Below, one piece after another: positions 12,809 to 24,147 of a stretch of DNA of 64,000 nucleotides (its first letter is position 1; every line of letters starts with the position of its first letter). The DNA is taken from contig CM055908.1 in assembly GCA_029582155.1 (NCBI GenBank), positions 23,297,103 through 23,361,102 on the forward strand, written 5' to 3'. Source of the DNA: Panopea generosa (taxonomy: Eukaryota > Mollusca > Bivalvia > Adapedonta > Hiatellidae). The notes beneath the pieces are model-generated. The model did not search any database. It was not told where the DNA came from and worked only from the letters and a program-made list of their open reading frames with translations. The position numbers and the translations under genes were made by a program.

Positions 12809-13788
12809 ATTTACTGTTAAAGTAAATTAATGCACACAGTGGAATCCAAATCTTAATAAATATATTGAATTGTTGAAACAATTCATATGAACGCTGTACT
12901 TTCATTTCAAATATACTGCACAAAAGTTCTGTCTAATACATTAAAAGATTATATTATAAAAATAGTTTTTGCTTATAAGTCTCTGGGTAAGAAACTGCAA
13001 TAAATGATTTTCGTATTACAGTTCCAAAAGAACAATTTTTAAAATAATATTTAAAAAAAATAAGATAATATTAATAATAATTTCTATATGTTTATCAATG
13101 TTAATTCCATTTTACTCACATTTTATTTTTAAACAATGAGTCAATTATTTAATTTAATAATAATTTTCATGTAACTGATAAAATACTTTGAAAGGTACTT
13201 TCTTCGGTTTACCAGAAAAGATAGACGGACATCTATATAACTATGACAAGACTTAGTCCACATCCAGTAGTTTTAGTTAATTTAAGTATGATTTTGTTTG
13301 TTCGTTGTCTGGCAGACAGACAGCCATAAGATGCACACCGTATGAATTAATGCTTACCATAATTGGACAGACAGGTAAACAGACACTTGGGCAGACACAC
13401 ACTATTGGACATACTGATGCATACTCATATCATTTATACAATTATCAATCTATTTAAGGTTATTCGTGTTGAGTGACTAGCCTTTAGATAGGTAGTTAAG
13501 TTTAATTTGTGCATGGTCATAATTGACAGACATGTATGTCTGAAATTAAATATCTGTTCTGTTCTGTTCTGTTCTGCTATTACTACGTTTTGTATTAATG
13601 CCTGATTGAAAACATATTGTAATGATGTTTGAAAATTTGAAATAACATAATGTACCGATATCTCAATCAAATTAAGATCTACTCGCAATAACGTTTCGTA
13701 AAAAATATATATTTTCGTTATTCTGCATTTTAAATGTACTTTTATAAAGTATGTCCGCGCATATAATCATTATTTTCCACTCGTATAG
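12809..13788. other. Intron 1, 3' part, nothing recognised
   Basis: AT-rich intron sequence with a few CAGACA-type simple runs (13310-13400) and a short TTCTG run (about 13554-13577). The last bases before exon 2 form the acceptor TATAG. Confidence 0.55.
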
Positions 13789-14622
13789 GTAAATGAATAT
13801 CCTTGCTGTGCCAATTGTAGCTGCGACAAGGACTGCGGGACAAACTGCTGTCCTGACAAACCGACCAGATACCTGAATCAAATAGAAATACAAGCAAGAA
13901 AAGATGATGTTGTAGAGTGTGTTCTATCACAATACAGACCGTATGTAAGAGGTTTCGGAAACCTTAACAGTGGGGAACCTTTAGAAATGATAGCAAAATG
14001 TCCAAGTGGTTATACGGATGCTTTAATTCGTGATAAATGTTTAAGAGATTATTTCGACTTTGATTTTCAAGAAAATCTTATCAATCTAGCTCCTGTGACG
14101 TCTAATACATCTTATACAACGTACAAAAATAGACACTGTGCTCTGTGTCATGATGAAGACAGTGCTGATCTGGTTAATTGGAATGTCAACTTTCAATGCC
14201 ATACTGGAGTCGTGGTTATAATGGCTCTCGCTGACATTCAAGAAATAGTTACAATACGTCCAGATTGCAATGTTGATTTCACCAAACCACCTACAATGCA
14301 GCACATACAAGTCAATATATGCGAAAATATAGTTGACACGTGCAATAAGACAGGTGAGTGGAAGGAATTTGACCCAGATATTGAAGCTGCTTGTATGTCA
14401 TACAGATCTACCTATATGGGATATCAGAATATTCATTGTTATTTGTGCAATGGGTTTAACAAGAGTGATATTAACGAGGTTTGTTACGGTCATAATGATG
14501 GACGCAGCTCTAGCTCGTTTGTTGCTTTGCTAGATTTCAACAACTTAGAAGACACGAAGGAGATATTTCAGAGGACTGGAGAGGAAAGATGCCAGAATGA
14601 CGAACAATACGACTATCTGAAG
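13789..14622 (+). CDS. 7TM receptor exon 2: SMB-like and Cys-rich ectodomain
   Basis: Second exon (278 codons, phase 0 at both ends; acceptor TATAG before 13789, donor GTGAGT at 14623). It opens with CCANCSCDKDCGTNCC, the spacing of a somatomedin-B-like cysteine knot (about residues 254-273 of the full protein). The rest is a Cys-rich ectodomain with YKNRHCALCH and YQNIHCYLCN. This C-x-x-C pattern recurs about twice and suggests an internal duplication. Several N-x-S/T sites fit an extracellular protein. I recognise this arrangement from invertebrate methuselah/adhesion-like receptors, but the ligand is unknown. The true exon starts upstream of the first in-frame Met at 13987. Confidence 0.85.
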
Positions 14623-14756
14623 GTGAGTCAATGTGGATGGCATCTATTCATTAATCAACATACATGTTTCTGCCGTTAAAATATCACGAATGCTTTTCAA
14701 ATTTGTTTGAGAGGAAACGTTGTACAGAATTGGTACTACATTCAAAATTAGTTTCA
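14623..14756. other. Intron 2, 5' end
   Basis: Short unique stretch between the exon 2 donor and the 56-bp minisatellite. The open reading frame runs on through it to a stop at 14679, which would give a truncated ectodomain if the intron were retained. Confidence 0.5.
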
Positions 14757-16258
14757 GCTGCGGAACGTAGCCTTTGTGTACACCACACACATACACATGT
14801 ACGTATGCTTCATCACTCAATCTAACGCCAACATACACCACCACACACAAACATGTACGTATGCTTCTTCACTCTATGTAACGCCTACATACACCACCAT
14901 ACACAAACATGTACGTATGTTTCATTATACAATGTAACTCGTACGTACACCACCACACACAAACATGTACGTATGCTTCATCACGCAATGTAACGCCTAC
15001 AAACACCACCTGACACAAACATGTACGTATGCTTCATCACTCAACGTAACGCCAACATACACCACCACACAGAAACATGTACATATGCTTAATCACACAA
15101 TGTAACGCGTACGTACATCACCACACACAAACATGTATGCTTCAGCACTCAATGTAGTGCCTTCATACACCACCACACACAAACATGTACGTTTGCTCCA
15201 TCACTCAATGTAACGCGTACATACACCACCACAAACAGACATGTAGGTATGCTTCACCACACACTGTAATTCGTACATACACCAAACACACACTGATCCA
15301 TGTACGTATGCTTCACCACACACTGTAACGCGTACGTACACCACCACACACAAACATGTACGTACGCTACATCACACACTGTAACGCATACATACGCCAC
15401 CAAACACAAACATGTACGTATGCTTCATCACACAATGTAACGCCTTCATACACAACCACACACGAACATGTACGTATGCTTCATCAAACAATGCAACACT
15501 TACATACAACACCACACACAAACATGTATGCTTCAGCACTCAATGTAACGCCTTCATACACCACCAAACACAAACATGTACGTATGCTTCATCACTCAAT
15601 GTAACGCCTACATACACCACCAAACACAAACAAGTACGTATGCTTCATCACACAATGTAACGCGTACATACACCACCACATACAAACATGTATGCTTCAG
15701 CACTCAATGTAACGCCTTCAAACACCACCACACACAAATATGAACGTAAACTTCATCACTCAATGTAACGCGTACATACACAACCACACACAAACGTGTA
15801 CGTATGCTTCATCACTCAATGTAACGCGTACATACACCACCACTCACAAACATGTATGCTTCAGTCCTCAATGTAAGGCCTTCATACAACACCACACACA
15901 AACATGTACGTATGCTTCATCACTCAATGTAACGCGTACATACACCACCATACACAAACAAGTACGTATGCTTCATATCACAATGTAACGCGTACGTACA
16001 TCACCACACACAAACATGTATGCTTCAGCACTCAATGTAACGCCTTCATTCACCACAACACACAAACATGTACATATGCTTCATCACTCAATGTAACGCC
16101 TACATACACCACCACACACAAACATGTACGCATGCTTCACCACACACTGTAACGCGTACATCCACCACCACACACAAATATGTACGCATGCTTCACCACA
16201 CACTGTAACGCGTACATATGCCACAACACAAAACATGTACGTTTGCTTCATCACAGCA
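14757..16258. repeat. 56-bp minisatellite with 164-bp higher-order period
   Basis: About 27 tandem units built on ACATGTACGTATGCTTCATC and a CACCACACACAA end. Most units are 56 bp. Every third unit in the central part lacks an ACGT tetranucleotide, is 52 bp long, and carries CAGCACTC in place of CATCACTC, so three units form a 164-bp higher-order repeat from about 15350 to 16080. It fills most of intron 2. The 82-codon open frames in it repeat at 164-bp offsets and are artefacts. Confidence 0.92.
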
Positions 16259-16312
16259 ATGTTTAAAAACTGTTAAAATGTCTTCACAAGAATGTTATCT
16301 GTATTGCAGAAA

Positions 16313-16574
16313 GCCGGGCCTGATAAGCTCAGTCGGTAACGCGTCTGACTATCGATTCTGGGATCGTTAGTTCGAAACCCCGCCTGGCAACAGTCTCCTT
16401 ATAATTCGTCTCTCACCGCTGATTCAAGTGGGAAAGTTATCAGTAACTTGCGGAGATGGGGTGTGCTCGAGTACTGGTTAACCTTTCAGGAACCCAGGAA
16501 ACAGTGGTTAGGTTAACCAATCATCTGTCAGCCCTCGATGGCATAAAATGACGCTTAATATTCAATCAATCAAT
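16313..16574 (+). mobile_element. SINE family A with duplicated splice acceptor
   Basis: Same family as 5111-5402: box A AAGCTCAGTCGGT (16326), box B TAGTTCGAAACCC (16368) and an ATCA tail ending at 16574. It is flanked by a perfect 10-bp repeat, ATTGCAGAAA, at 16303-16312 and 16581-16590. That repeat contains the 3' splice site of exon 3, so the target-site duplication created two identical acceptors. Confidence 0.9.
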
Positions 16575-16587
16575 TTTTTAATTGCAG

Positions 16588-18414
16588 AAAACTTGCGCTC
16601 AACTATTCTGCTCAGTTGGACTGATTATCAGAGATGGCGCCTGTGTTCCAGTATACAAAACTGTCCAAAGCTCAACATCCACGGGGTTTGAGATCACCAT
16701 AACTTTACAACCATTAAAGCGGGACGACACGAAGGAAATAGTCCCGCCTATAGAACTGCAAAATAACATATCTTATTTAATAACAGAACCAGGACACACA
16801 TTTTCTTTCGAACATAGTATATGTGATATTCAAACGTTTGTCCAGTTGAAAAGAAACCTCTCTAACACTGTCAACAAAATGATCGCGGAAAAAAGAACTA
16901 TTATTAACTCCGATATAAGTTACATCGCAGTTATTGTACATCTTGATGTCAACATCGTGGACGTGTCAAGAACAATTGAGAGTTTCGAAACGATACTGGA
17001 CATAGACAATGAGGTTACAGGCGGTTATAAAGTGGTATCACGACGTATAACTGCTTCTTCAATAGCGGAGGATCGTGTAAATACCGACTGGCAAGAACAT
17101 GCTGACGAAGTACTGAATCCATTGGATAGAAACCTTAGCTCGTTGGTAACGATTCCGAGCTGGTTATTTGTTGGTTTTGTAAGCGGATACAACAGAAGGT
17201 CTGATAACAAAGGTGTGTTACACGTGTCAATGCAATTAGGTCAAACATGTACAAGAATTTTCCAGATTGAACGAAACCCGTTTTGTTCAAAAGTAAGACT
17301 GCTTCTCAATGAAACAACTGTGAACCAAACTGAAAACAGAATTTACATTCCAGCTATTGACAATTACATGGACATTGGTGAAGTCATATTTGAAAAGTCT
17401 GATACAAGTGTATTAGTCTGCAGTACGGACTATATGTCAATGATGAAGAAATACCTAAGTGTGCAGAGTCGCAAGCTGGTAGTAGACTATACGGAATTTA
17501 GCGCTGTCGCCATATTAACTATTATATGTATATCTCTGTCACTCCTAGCTTTGATAGTGACATTTGTAATCTACTGTATTGTCACTGAGCTCCGTACGTT
17601 GCCGGGACTAAACAATATGTCACTGACGTTTTGTCTTTTTGTATCACAGGCATTAACGCTTATTAACACGTGTGTGGATGTAACGTTACCATGGTTATGT
17701 AGCATGATAGGAGCCGTTCAACACGTGTCGTTATTGTCGTCTGCATTTTGTATGTTTGTTTGTACGTTTCATATGATGAGGGTGTTTGTGACAAATAATA
17801 CTACAACATCGTCTGTCAACGGTCAAACACGGACATTTTTAACCTATGTGTTGTCGGTTACCATCGCGACAGCTTTAGTAGTTGCAGCATCAGTAGCGAT
17901 ACCCTTTTTCACTACAGAGTCCTCTGAAATAGTATATGGCGGCAAACCTTGCTACATAAAGGACGCTACCATGATTGTATATGCGGTTGCTGTTCCTATT
18001 GGTCTGGTGGTCGTAACAAACATTATCATGTTTCTCTCTGTCGTGATAAAGATCAGCCGGTTGCCGGACATGAAAACAAGCAGGACAAACGAGAGAAGGA
18101 ACATCACCATATTTGTTAAGTTATCATCATTGACCGGACTCACTTGGACGTTCGGGTTTATTTTTCAATTTTCACACGTAGAAGCCTTCGCATACATTTT
18201 TATTCTTTTGAACGCCAGTCAAGGTATTTTTGTTATGTTTTCATTCGTCGTTAATAGACGCGTTTTCCGTGCAATCCAAAAGAATAAGAAGTCCGGGAAA
18301 TCAAAGAACATGTCGTATGAAAACGCATATGCTGTAAAACATAGCAAAACCAATTTCTCTAAAAACAAAGCCTCGTCGGAAAATACACATTCAACTTGCC
18401 TTAGCAAATTTTAA
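16588..18414 (+). CDS. 7TM receptor exon 3: distal ectodomain and 7TM
   Basis: Last exon (608 codons plus TAA), entering in phase 0 from acceptor TTGCAG at 16587; the full protein is 1136 residues. The first 300 residues complete the ectodomain, including a start with two Cys (CAQLFC) and late pairs (CTRIF, CSKVRLLLNETT, VLVCSTD). Residues about 832-1080 hold seven hydrophobic segments. ELRTLPGLNNMSL follows TM1 and GLTWTFGF in TM6 matches the family-B G-x-x-W-x-F-G signature. No GPS cleavage motif precedes TM1, so it resembles methuselah-like rather than cleaved adhesion GPCRs. The C-terminal tail is short, basic and Ser/Asn-rich. It should sit in the plasma membrane and signal through G proteins; the ligand is unknown. 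Confidence 0.9.
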   Translation, partial: KTCAQLFCSVGLIIRDGACVPVYKTVQSSTSTGFEITITLQPLKRDDTKEIVPPIELQNNISYLITEPGHTFSFEHSICDIQTFVQLKRNLSNTVNKMIAEKRTIINSDISYIAVIVHLDVNIVDVSRTIESFETILDIDNEVTGGYKVVSRRITASSIAEDRVNTDWQEHADEVLNPLDRNLSSLVTIPSWLFVGFVSGYNRRSDNKGVLHVSMQLGQTCTRIFQIERNPFCSKVRLLLNETTVNQTENRIYIPAIDNYMDIGEVIFEKSDTSVLVCSTDYMSMMKKYLSVQSRKLVVDYTEFSAVAILTIICISLSLLALIVTFVIYCIVTELRTLPGLNNMSLTFCLFVSQALTLINTCVDVTLPWLCSMIGAVQHVSLLSSAFCMFVCTFHMMRVFVTNNTTTSSVNGQTRTFLTYVLSVTIATALVVAASVAIPFFTTESSEIVYGGKPCYIKDATMIVYAVAVPIGLVVVTNIIMFLSVVIKISRLPDMKTSRTNERRNITIFVKLSSLTGLTWTFGFIFQFSHVEAFAYIFILLNASQGIFVMFSFVVNRRVFRAIQKNKKSGKSKNMSYENAYAVKHSKTNFSKNKASSENTHSTCLSKF

Positions 18415-19624
18415 ATGGACAAGGTCCCATAAATGTAGCTGTGGTGGATTCCAGCATCGTTTTCATCGACAATATAATGTAAGAAAGTGATTCATTGACT
18501 TGGTTCAGCTCCATGTATCTATACATTATGGTATAAACGCTTCTGAAGTTGTCTTCTACAAACGGATAAGTTCAAATAGTTCAACTATGTCATTGTTTTT
18601 CTTTTATCAAAAACCAATATTACAACTGAATGTGTTGTTTATGTGTCCCGGAAGCATATCCTAATGAGATTATTGATCATTAATAAATTTGAAAAATAGA
18701 TAAAATTAAATACTAGAAATTTGTTTTCAGGGTAAAACTATGTCTCCCCACTAATGCCATTCATTCAGAACCCCTTGGGCACTGATCGCACTATTTGTGC
18801 TTACGATTCGGAGAATTGAGCAAGGTGTTCCGAATGTAATGACATTGTGAGAATTGTTAACAAGGAAGAAAATCATGATTTACCAAAATTGTAATATTCA
18901 TTCACACATTCCGTATTGGCATAAGGATGTCAAAATAATATACTGGTGGTCAATATAAACGCACCATTAATATGTGATACCGATGTAGGGGGTCAATATA
19001 AACGCACCATTAATATGTGATACTGGTGTAGGGGATACGTTTTTGTAGAAAAAATATTAAAAGCTTTTTTAATGAATGGCCAATAGAAGAAAACATAAAA
19101 TGTGAGATTTTTATGGAATTTTATTGCCCTAAATGTTGAAAGGGGGAAATTCCCAAATCAGTGACCATCGTTTGCGTCCACTACCACTTGGCATCTGCCA
19201 ATCAAACTGCGAATAAGCGAAATGGTAGTGCAGTAGATAAGAGTGTTGGTTGCATAGAATAATGGTTGTGGGTTCAATGCCTAGCTCGACATGATGGCGC
19301 TTTAAAAACAACACCCAATATTGGTTCTATCCAGTAAATGGATTCGAGAGCAATCCATATAAACTCAGAGATTACATCGGAATCAAGGTGAAATGAATAA
19401 GTATAAATATATATTGACAGCAGTCAATAATTGTATAATAACCATTTATAAACACCTAAAAACCAATACATTTGTATCAGTGATTATGAGTAACAGCCCT
19501 TTATGGAACACGGAATTTTCAATTTAAAAAAAAATTCACAAATTCAGTTTAAATTGCATTACTCGCCACTCACTTAGTAATAATTGTTGAATAAATAACA
19601 TAGAGTATAATATACAAGAGGAAT
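18415..19624 (+). other. Receptor 3' UTR and downstream spacer
   Basis: Follows the receptor stop codon. An AATAAA hexamer at 18682-18687 is the best plus-strand polyadenylation signal. Two adjacent copies of a segment containing CAATATAAACGCACCATTAA occur at about 18949-19034. A tRNA-like stretch with a box-B resemblance (GGGTTCAATGCC) at about 19222-19282 may be a decayed SINE head. No further coding sequence was seen. Confidence 0.6.
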
Positions 19625-22600
19625 AACACTACATATAACTGGCTGTATGTTACACGGATGGTATCACAGTAGTTGTCACATTACATATAACTGACTGTGT
19701 GTTAAATGGACAGTATCACAGCAGTTGTCACATTACATACAATTGACTGTGTGTTACATGGACGGTATCACAGCAGTTGTCACATTACATAAAACTGACT
19801 GTGAGTTAAATGGACGGTATCACAACAGTTATCACATTACATATAACGACTGTGTGTTAAATGGACGGTATCACAGCAATTGTGACATTACATACAACTG
19901 ACTGTGTGTTACATCGACGGTATCACAGCAGTTGTCACATTACATACAACTAGCTGTGTGATACATGGGCGGTATCACAGCTATTGTCACATTACATACA
20001 ACTGACTTTGTGTTACATTGACGGTATCACAGCAGTTGTCACATAACGTACAACAGACTGTGTGTTACATGGACGGTATGACAGTGGATGTCACATAAAA
20101 AACAACTGACTGTATGTTACATGGACGGTATCATTGCAGTTGTCATAATACATACAACTGCCAGTGAGTTACATAGACGGTATCACAACAGTTGTCATAT
20201 TACATAGAACTGACTGTGATTTACATGGACGGTATCACAGCAGTTGCCACATTACATACAACTGACTGTATGTTACATGGACGGTATGACAGCTGTTGTC
20301 ACATTACATAAAACTGACTGTGTGTTACATTGGCGGTATCACAGCAGCTGTCACATTACATACAACTGACTGTGAGTAACATGGACGGTATCACAGCAGT
20401 TGTCACATTACATACAACTGACTGTGTGTTACATGGACGGTATGACAGCTGTTGTCACATTACATATAACTGACTGTGTGTTACATCGACAGTATCACAG
20501 TAGTTGTCACATTACATACAACTGACTGTGTACTACATGGATGGTATGACAGCAGTTGTCACATTACATACAAATGACTGTGAGTTACATGGACGGTATC
20601 ACAGCAGTTGTCATATTACATACAACTGGCTGAGAGTTATATGGACGGTATTACAGCAGTTGTCACATAACATCTAGCTGGCTGTATGTTACATGGACGG
20701 TATGACAGTATTTGTAACATTACATACAACTGACTGTGTGTTACATCGACGGTATGACAGCAGTTGTCCCATTACATACAACTGACTGTGTGTTACATCG
20801 ACGGTATGACAGCAGATGTCATATTACATAGAACTGACTGTGAGTTACATGGACGGTATCACAGCAGTTGCCACATTACATACAACTGACTGTATGTTAC
20901 ATGGACGGTATGACAGCTGTTGTTACATTACATAAAACTGACTGTGTGTTACATCGGCCGTATCACAGCAGTTGGTACATTACATACAACTGACTGTGAG
21001 TAACATGGACGGTATCACAGCAGTTGTCACATTACATACAACTGACTGTGTGTTACATGGACGGTATGACAGCCGTTGTCACATTACATATAACTGACTG
21101 TGTGTTACATCGACAGTATCACAGCAGTTGTCACATTACATACAACTGACTGTGAGCTACATGGATCGTATGACAGCAGTTGTCACATTACATACAACTG
21201 ACTGTGAGTTATATGGACGGTATCACAGCAGTTGTCATATTACATACAACTGGCTGAGAGTTATATGGACGGTATCACAGCAGTTGTCACATAACATATA
21301 ACTGGCTGTATGTTACATGGACGGTATGACAGCATTTGTAACATTACATACAACTGATTGTGTGTTACATGGACGGTATGACAGCAGTTGTCATATTACA
21401 TACAACTGACTGTGTGTTACATCGACGGTATGACAGCAGTTGTCGCATTATTTACAACTGACTGTGAGTTACATGGACGGTATTACAGCAGTTGTCAAAT
21501 AACATACAACTGCCTGTGAGTTACATGGATGGTATCACAGCAGTTGTCACATTACATATAACTGGCTAAGTGTTACATGGACGGTATCACAGCAGTTGTC
21601 ACATAGCATACAACTGACTGTGTGTTACATGGACAGTATCACGCAGTTATCAAATTAAATACAACTAATTGTGTGTTACATTGACGGTATGACAGCAGTT
21701 GTCACATTACATACAACTGACTGTGTGTCACATGGACGGTAACACAGCAGTTGCCACATTACATAAAACTGACTGTGTGTTACATGGACGGTATCACAGC
21801 AGTTGTCACATTACATAATACAGACTGTGTGTTACATGGACGGTATCACAGCGGTTGCCACATAACATACAACTGCCTGTGAGTTACATGGACGGTATCA
21901 CAGCAGTTGTCACATAATATACAACTGCCTGTGAGTAACATGGACGGTATCACAGCAGTTGTCACATAACATACAAGTGCCTGTGAGTAACATGGACGGT
22001 ATCACAGCAGTTGTCACATTACGTACAACTGATTGTGAGTTACATGGACGGTATCACAGCAGTTTTCACATTACATACAACTGACTTTCAGTGACATGGA
22101 CGGTATGAGAGCAGTTGTCACATTACATATAACTGACTTTGAGTTACATGGAAGGTATCACAGCAGTTGTCACGTTACATACAACTGACTGAGTGTTAAG
22201 TGGACGGTATCACAGCAGTTGTCACATTACATACAACAGACTTTGAGTTACATGGACGGTATCACAGCAGTTGTCACATTACATACAACTGACTGAGTGT
22301 TAAGTGGACGGTATCACAGCAGTTGTCACATAACATACAACTGCCTGTGAGTAACATGGACGGTATCACAGCAGTTGTCACATAACATACAAGTGCCTGT
22401 GAGTAACATGGACGGTATGACAGCAGTTGTCACATTACGTACAACTGACTGTGAGTAACATGGTCGGTATCACAGCAGTTGTCACATTACATACAACTGA
22501 CTTTGAGTTACATGGACGGTATGAGAGCAGTTGTCACATTACATACAACTGACTTTGAGCTACATGGACGGTATCACAGCAGTTGTCACATTACATACAA

Positions 22601-23611
22601 CTGACTTAGTGTTAAGTGGACGGTATCACAGCAGTTGTCACATTACAAACAACTGACTTTGAGTTACATGGACGGTATCACAGCAGTTGTCACATTACAT
22701 ACAACTGACTGAGTGTTAAGTGAACGGTATCACAGCAGTTGTCACATTACATACAACTGACTGTGTGTTAAGTGGACGGTATCACAGCAGTTGTCACATA
22801 ACAAACAACTGCCTGTGAGTAACATGGACGGTATCACAGCAGTTGTCACATTACATACAACTGACTGTGAGTTACATGGAATGTATCACAGCAGTTGTCA
22901 CATTACATACAACTGACTGTGTGTTACATGGAAGGTAACACAGCATTCGTCACATTACATACAACTGACTGTGTGTTACATCGACGGTATGACAGTAGTT
23001 GTCACATTACATACAACTGCCTGTGAGTAACATGGACGGTATCACAGCAGTTGTCACATTACATACAACTGACTGTCAGTTACATGGACGGTATCACAGC
23101 AGTTGTCACATTACATACAACTGACTGTGTGTTACATGGACGGTATCACAGCAGTTGTCACATTACATACAACTGACTGTGTGTTACATGGACGGTATCA
23201 CAGCAGTTGCCACATTACATACAACTGCCTGTGAGTAACATGGACGGTATCACAGCAGTTGTCACATTACATATAACTGCATGTGAGTAACAAGGACGGT
23301 ATCACAGCAGTTGTCACATTACATACAACTGCCTGTGAGTAACATGGACGGTATCACAGCAGTTGTCACATAACATTCAACTGACTGTGTGTTACATGGA
23401 CGGTATGAGAGCAGTTATCACATTACATGCAACTGACTGTTTGTTACATTGACGAATCCACAGCAGTTGTCACATTACATACAACTGACTGTGTGTTACA
23501 TGGACGGTATCACAGCAGTTGTCACATTACATACAACTGACTGTGAGTTACATGGACGGTATGACAGCAGTTGTCACATTACATACAACTGACTGTGAGT
23601 TACATGGATGG

Positions 23612-24147
23612 AATAATAATGATAATAATAATAATAATATTAATAATAAAGACTTTATTTCAAGAAGTTTACAGTCCAACATGCTGGATCTTTCCTGTGT
23701 GCCTCTATATTATACATATACATATTTTAAAACAAAATTAGTGGCAGATTCAATACAATCATATATTTACAAGTACTTTACATACTAGAAACTAAGGCAT
23801 ATGAAAAGATGAAAAGCATTAAAACAATTTATAATGAATTAAAAAAAAAATGGTACAAAAATCAAGCACATTAGAATACAAGTCATTATATAGTTCATAA
23901 GGAGTAAGTAACACTGGTGGATTTTATCCACTTCAGATAATTTGATTCAAAATTAACTAAATATGCAGAATTACTAACAGAACCAGGAAGTGTGTTCAAA
24001 ATTTTAGCACCAGAGTATGAAAGCGTTTTTCGATATATTTCAAGATTAGGCTTTGGAATATATAGTTGATCTTGGTCACCTGACCTTATATTAATACCAT
24101 GAAAGTCACTCCCAAAACTGAACTTGTTCTGGAGATAAGCTAGTGCC
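23612..24147 (-). mobile_element. 5'-truncated LINE tail in satellite, copy 1
   Basis: On the minus strand this reads as the C-terminus of a non-LTR retrotransposon reverse transcriptase. It includes LYIPKPNLEIYRKTLSYSG, AKILNTLPGSV and FESNYLKW, followed by a stop, a 3' UTR and a TTA-type repeat tail. Its 5' truncation point (AGGCACTAGCTTATCTCC) and its tail joint to the satellite are the same in copies 2 and 3. Confidence 0.85.
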
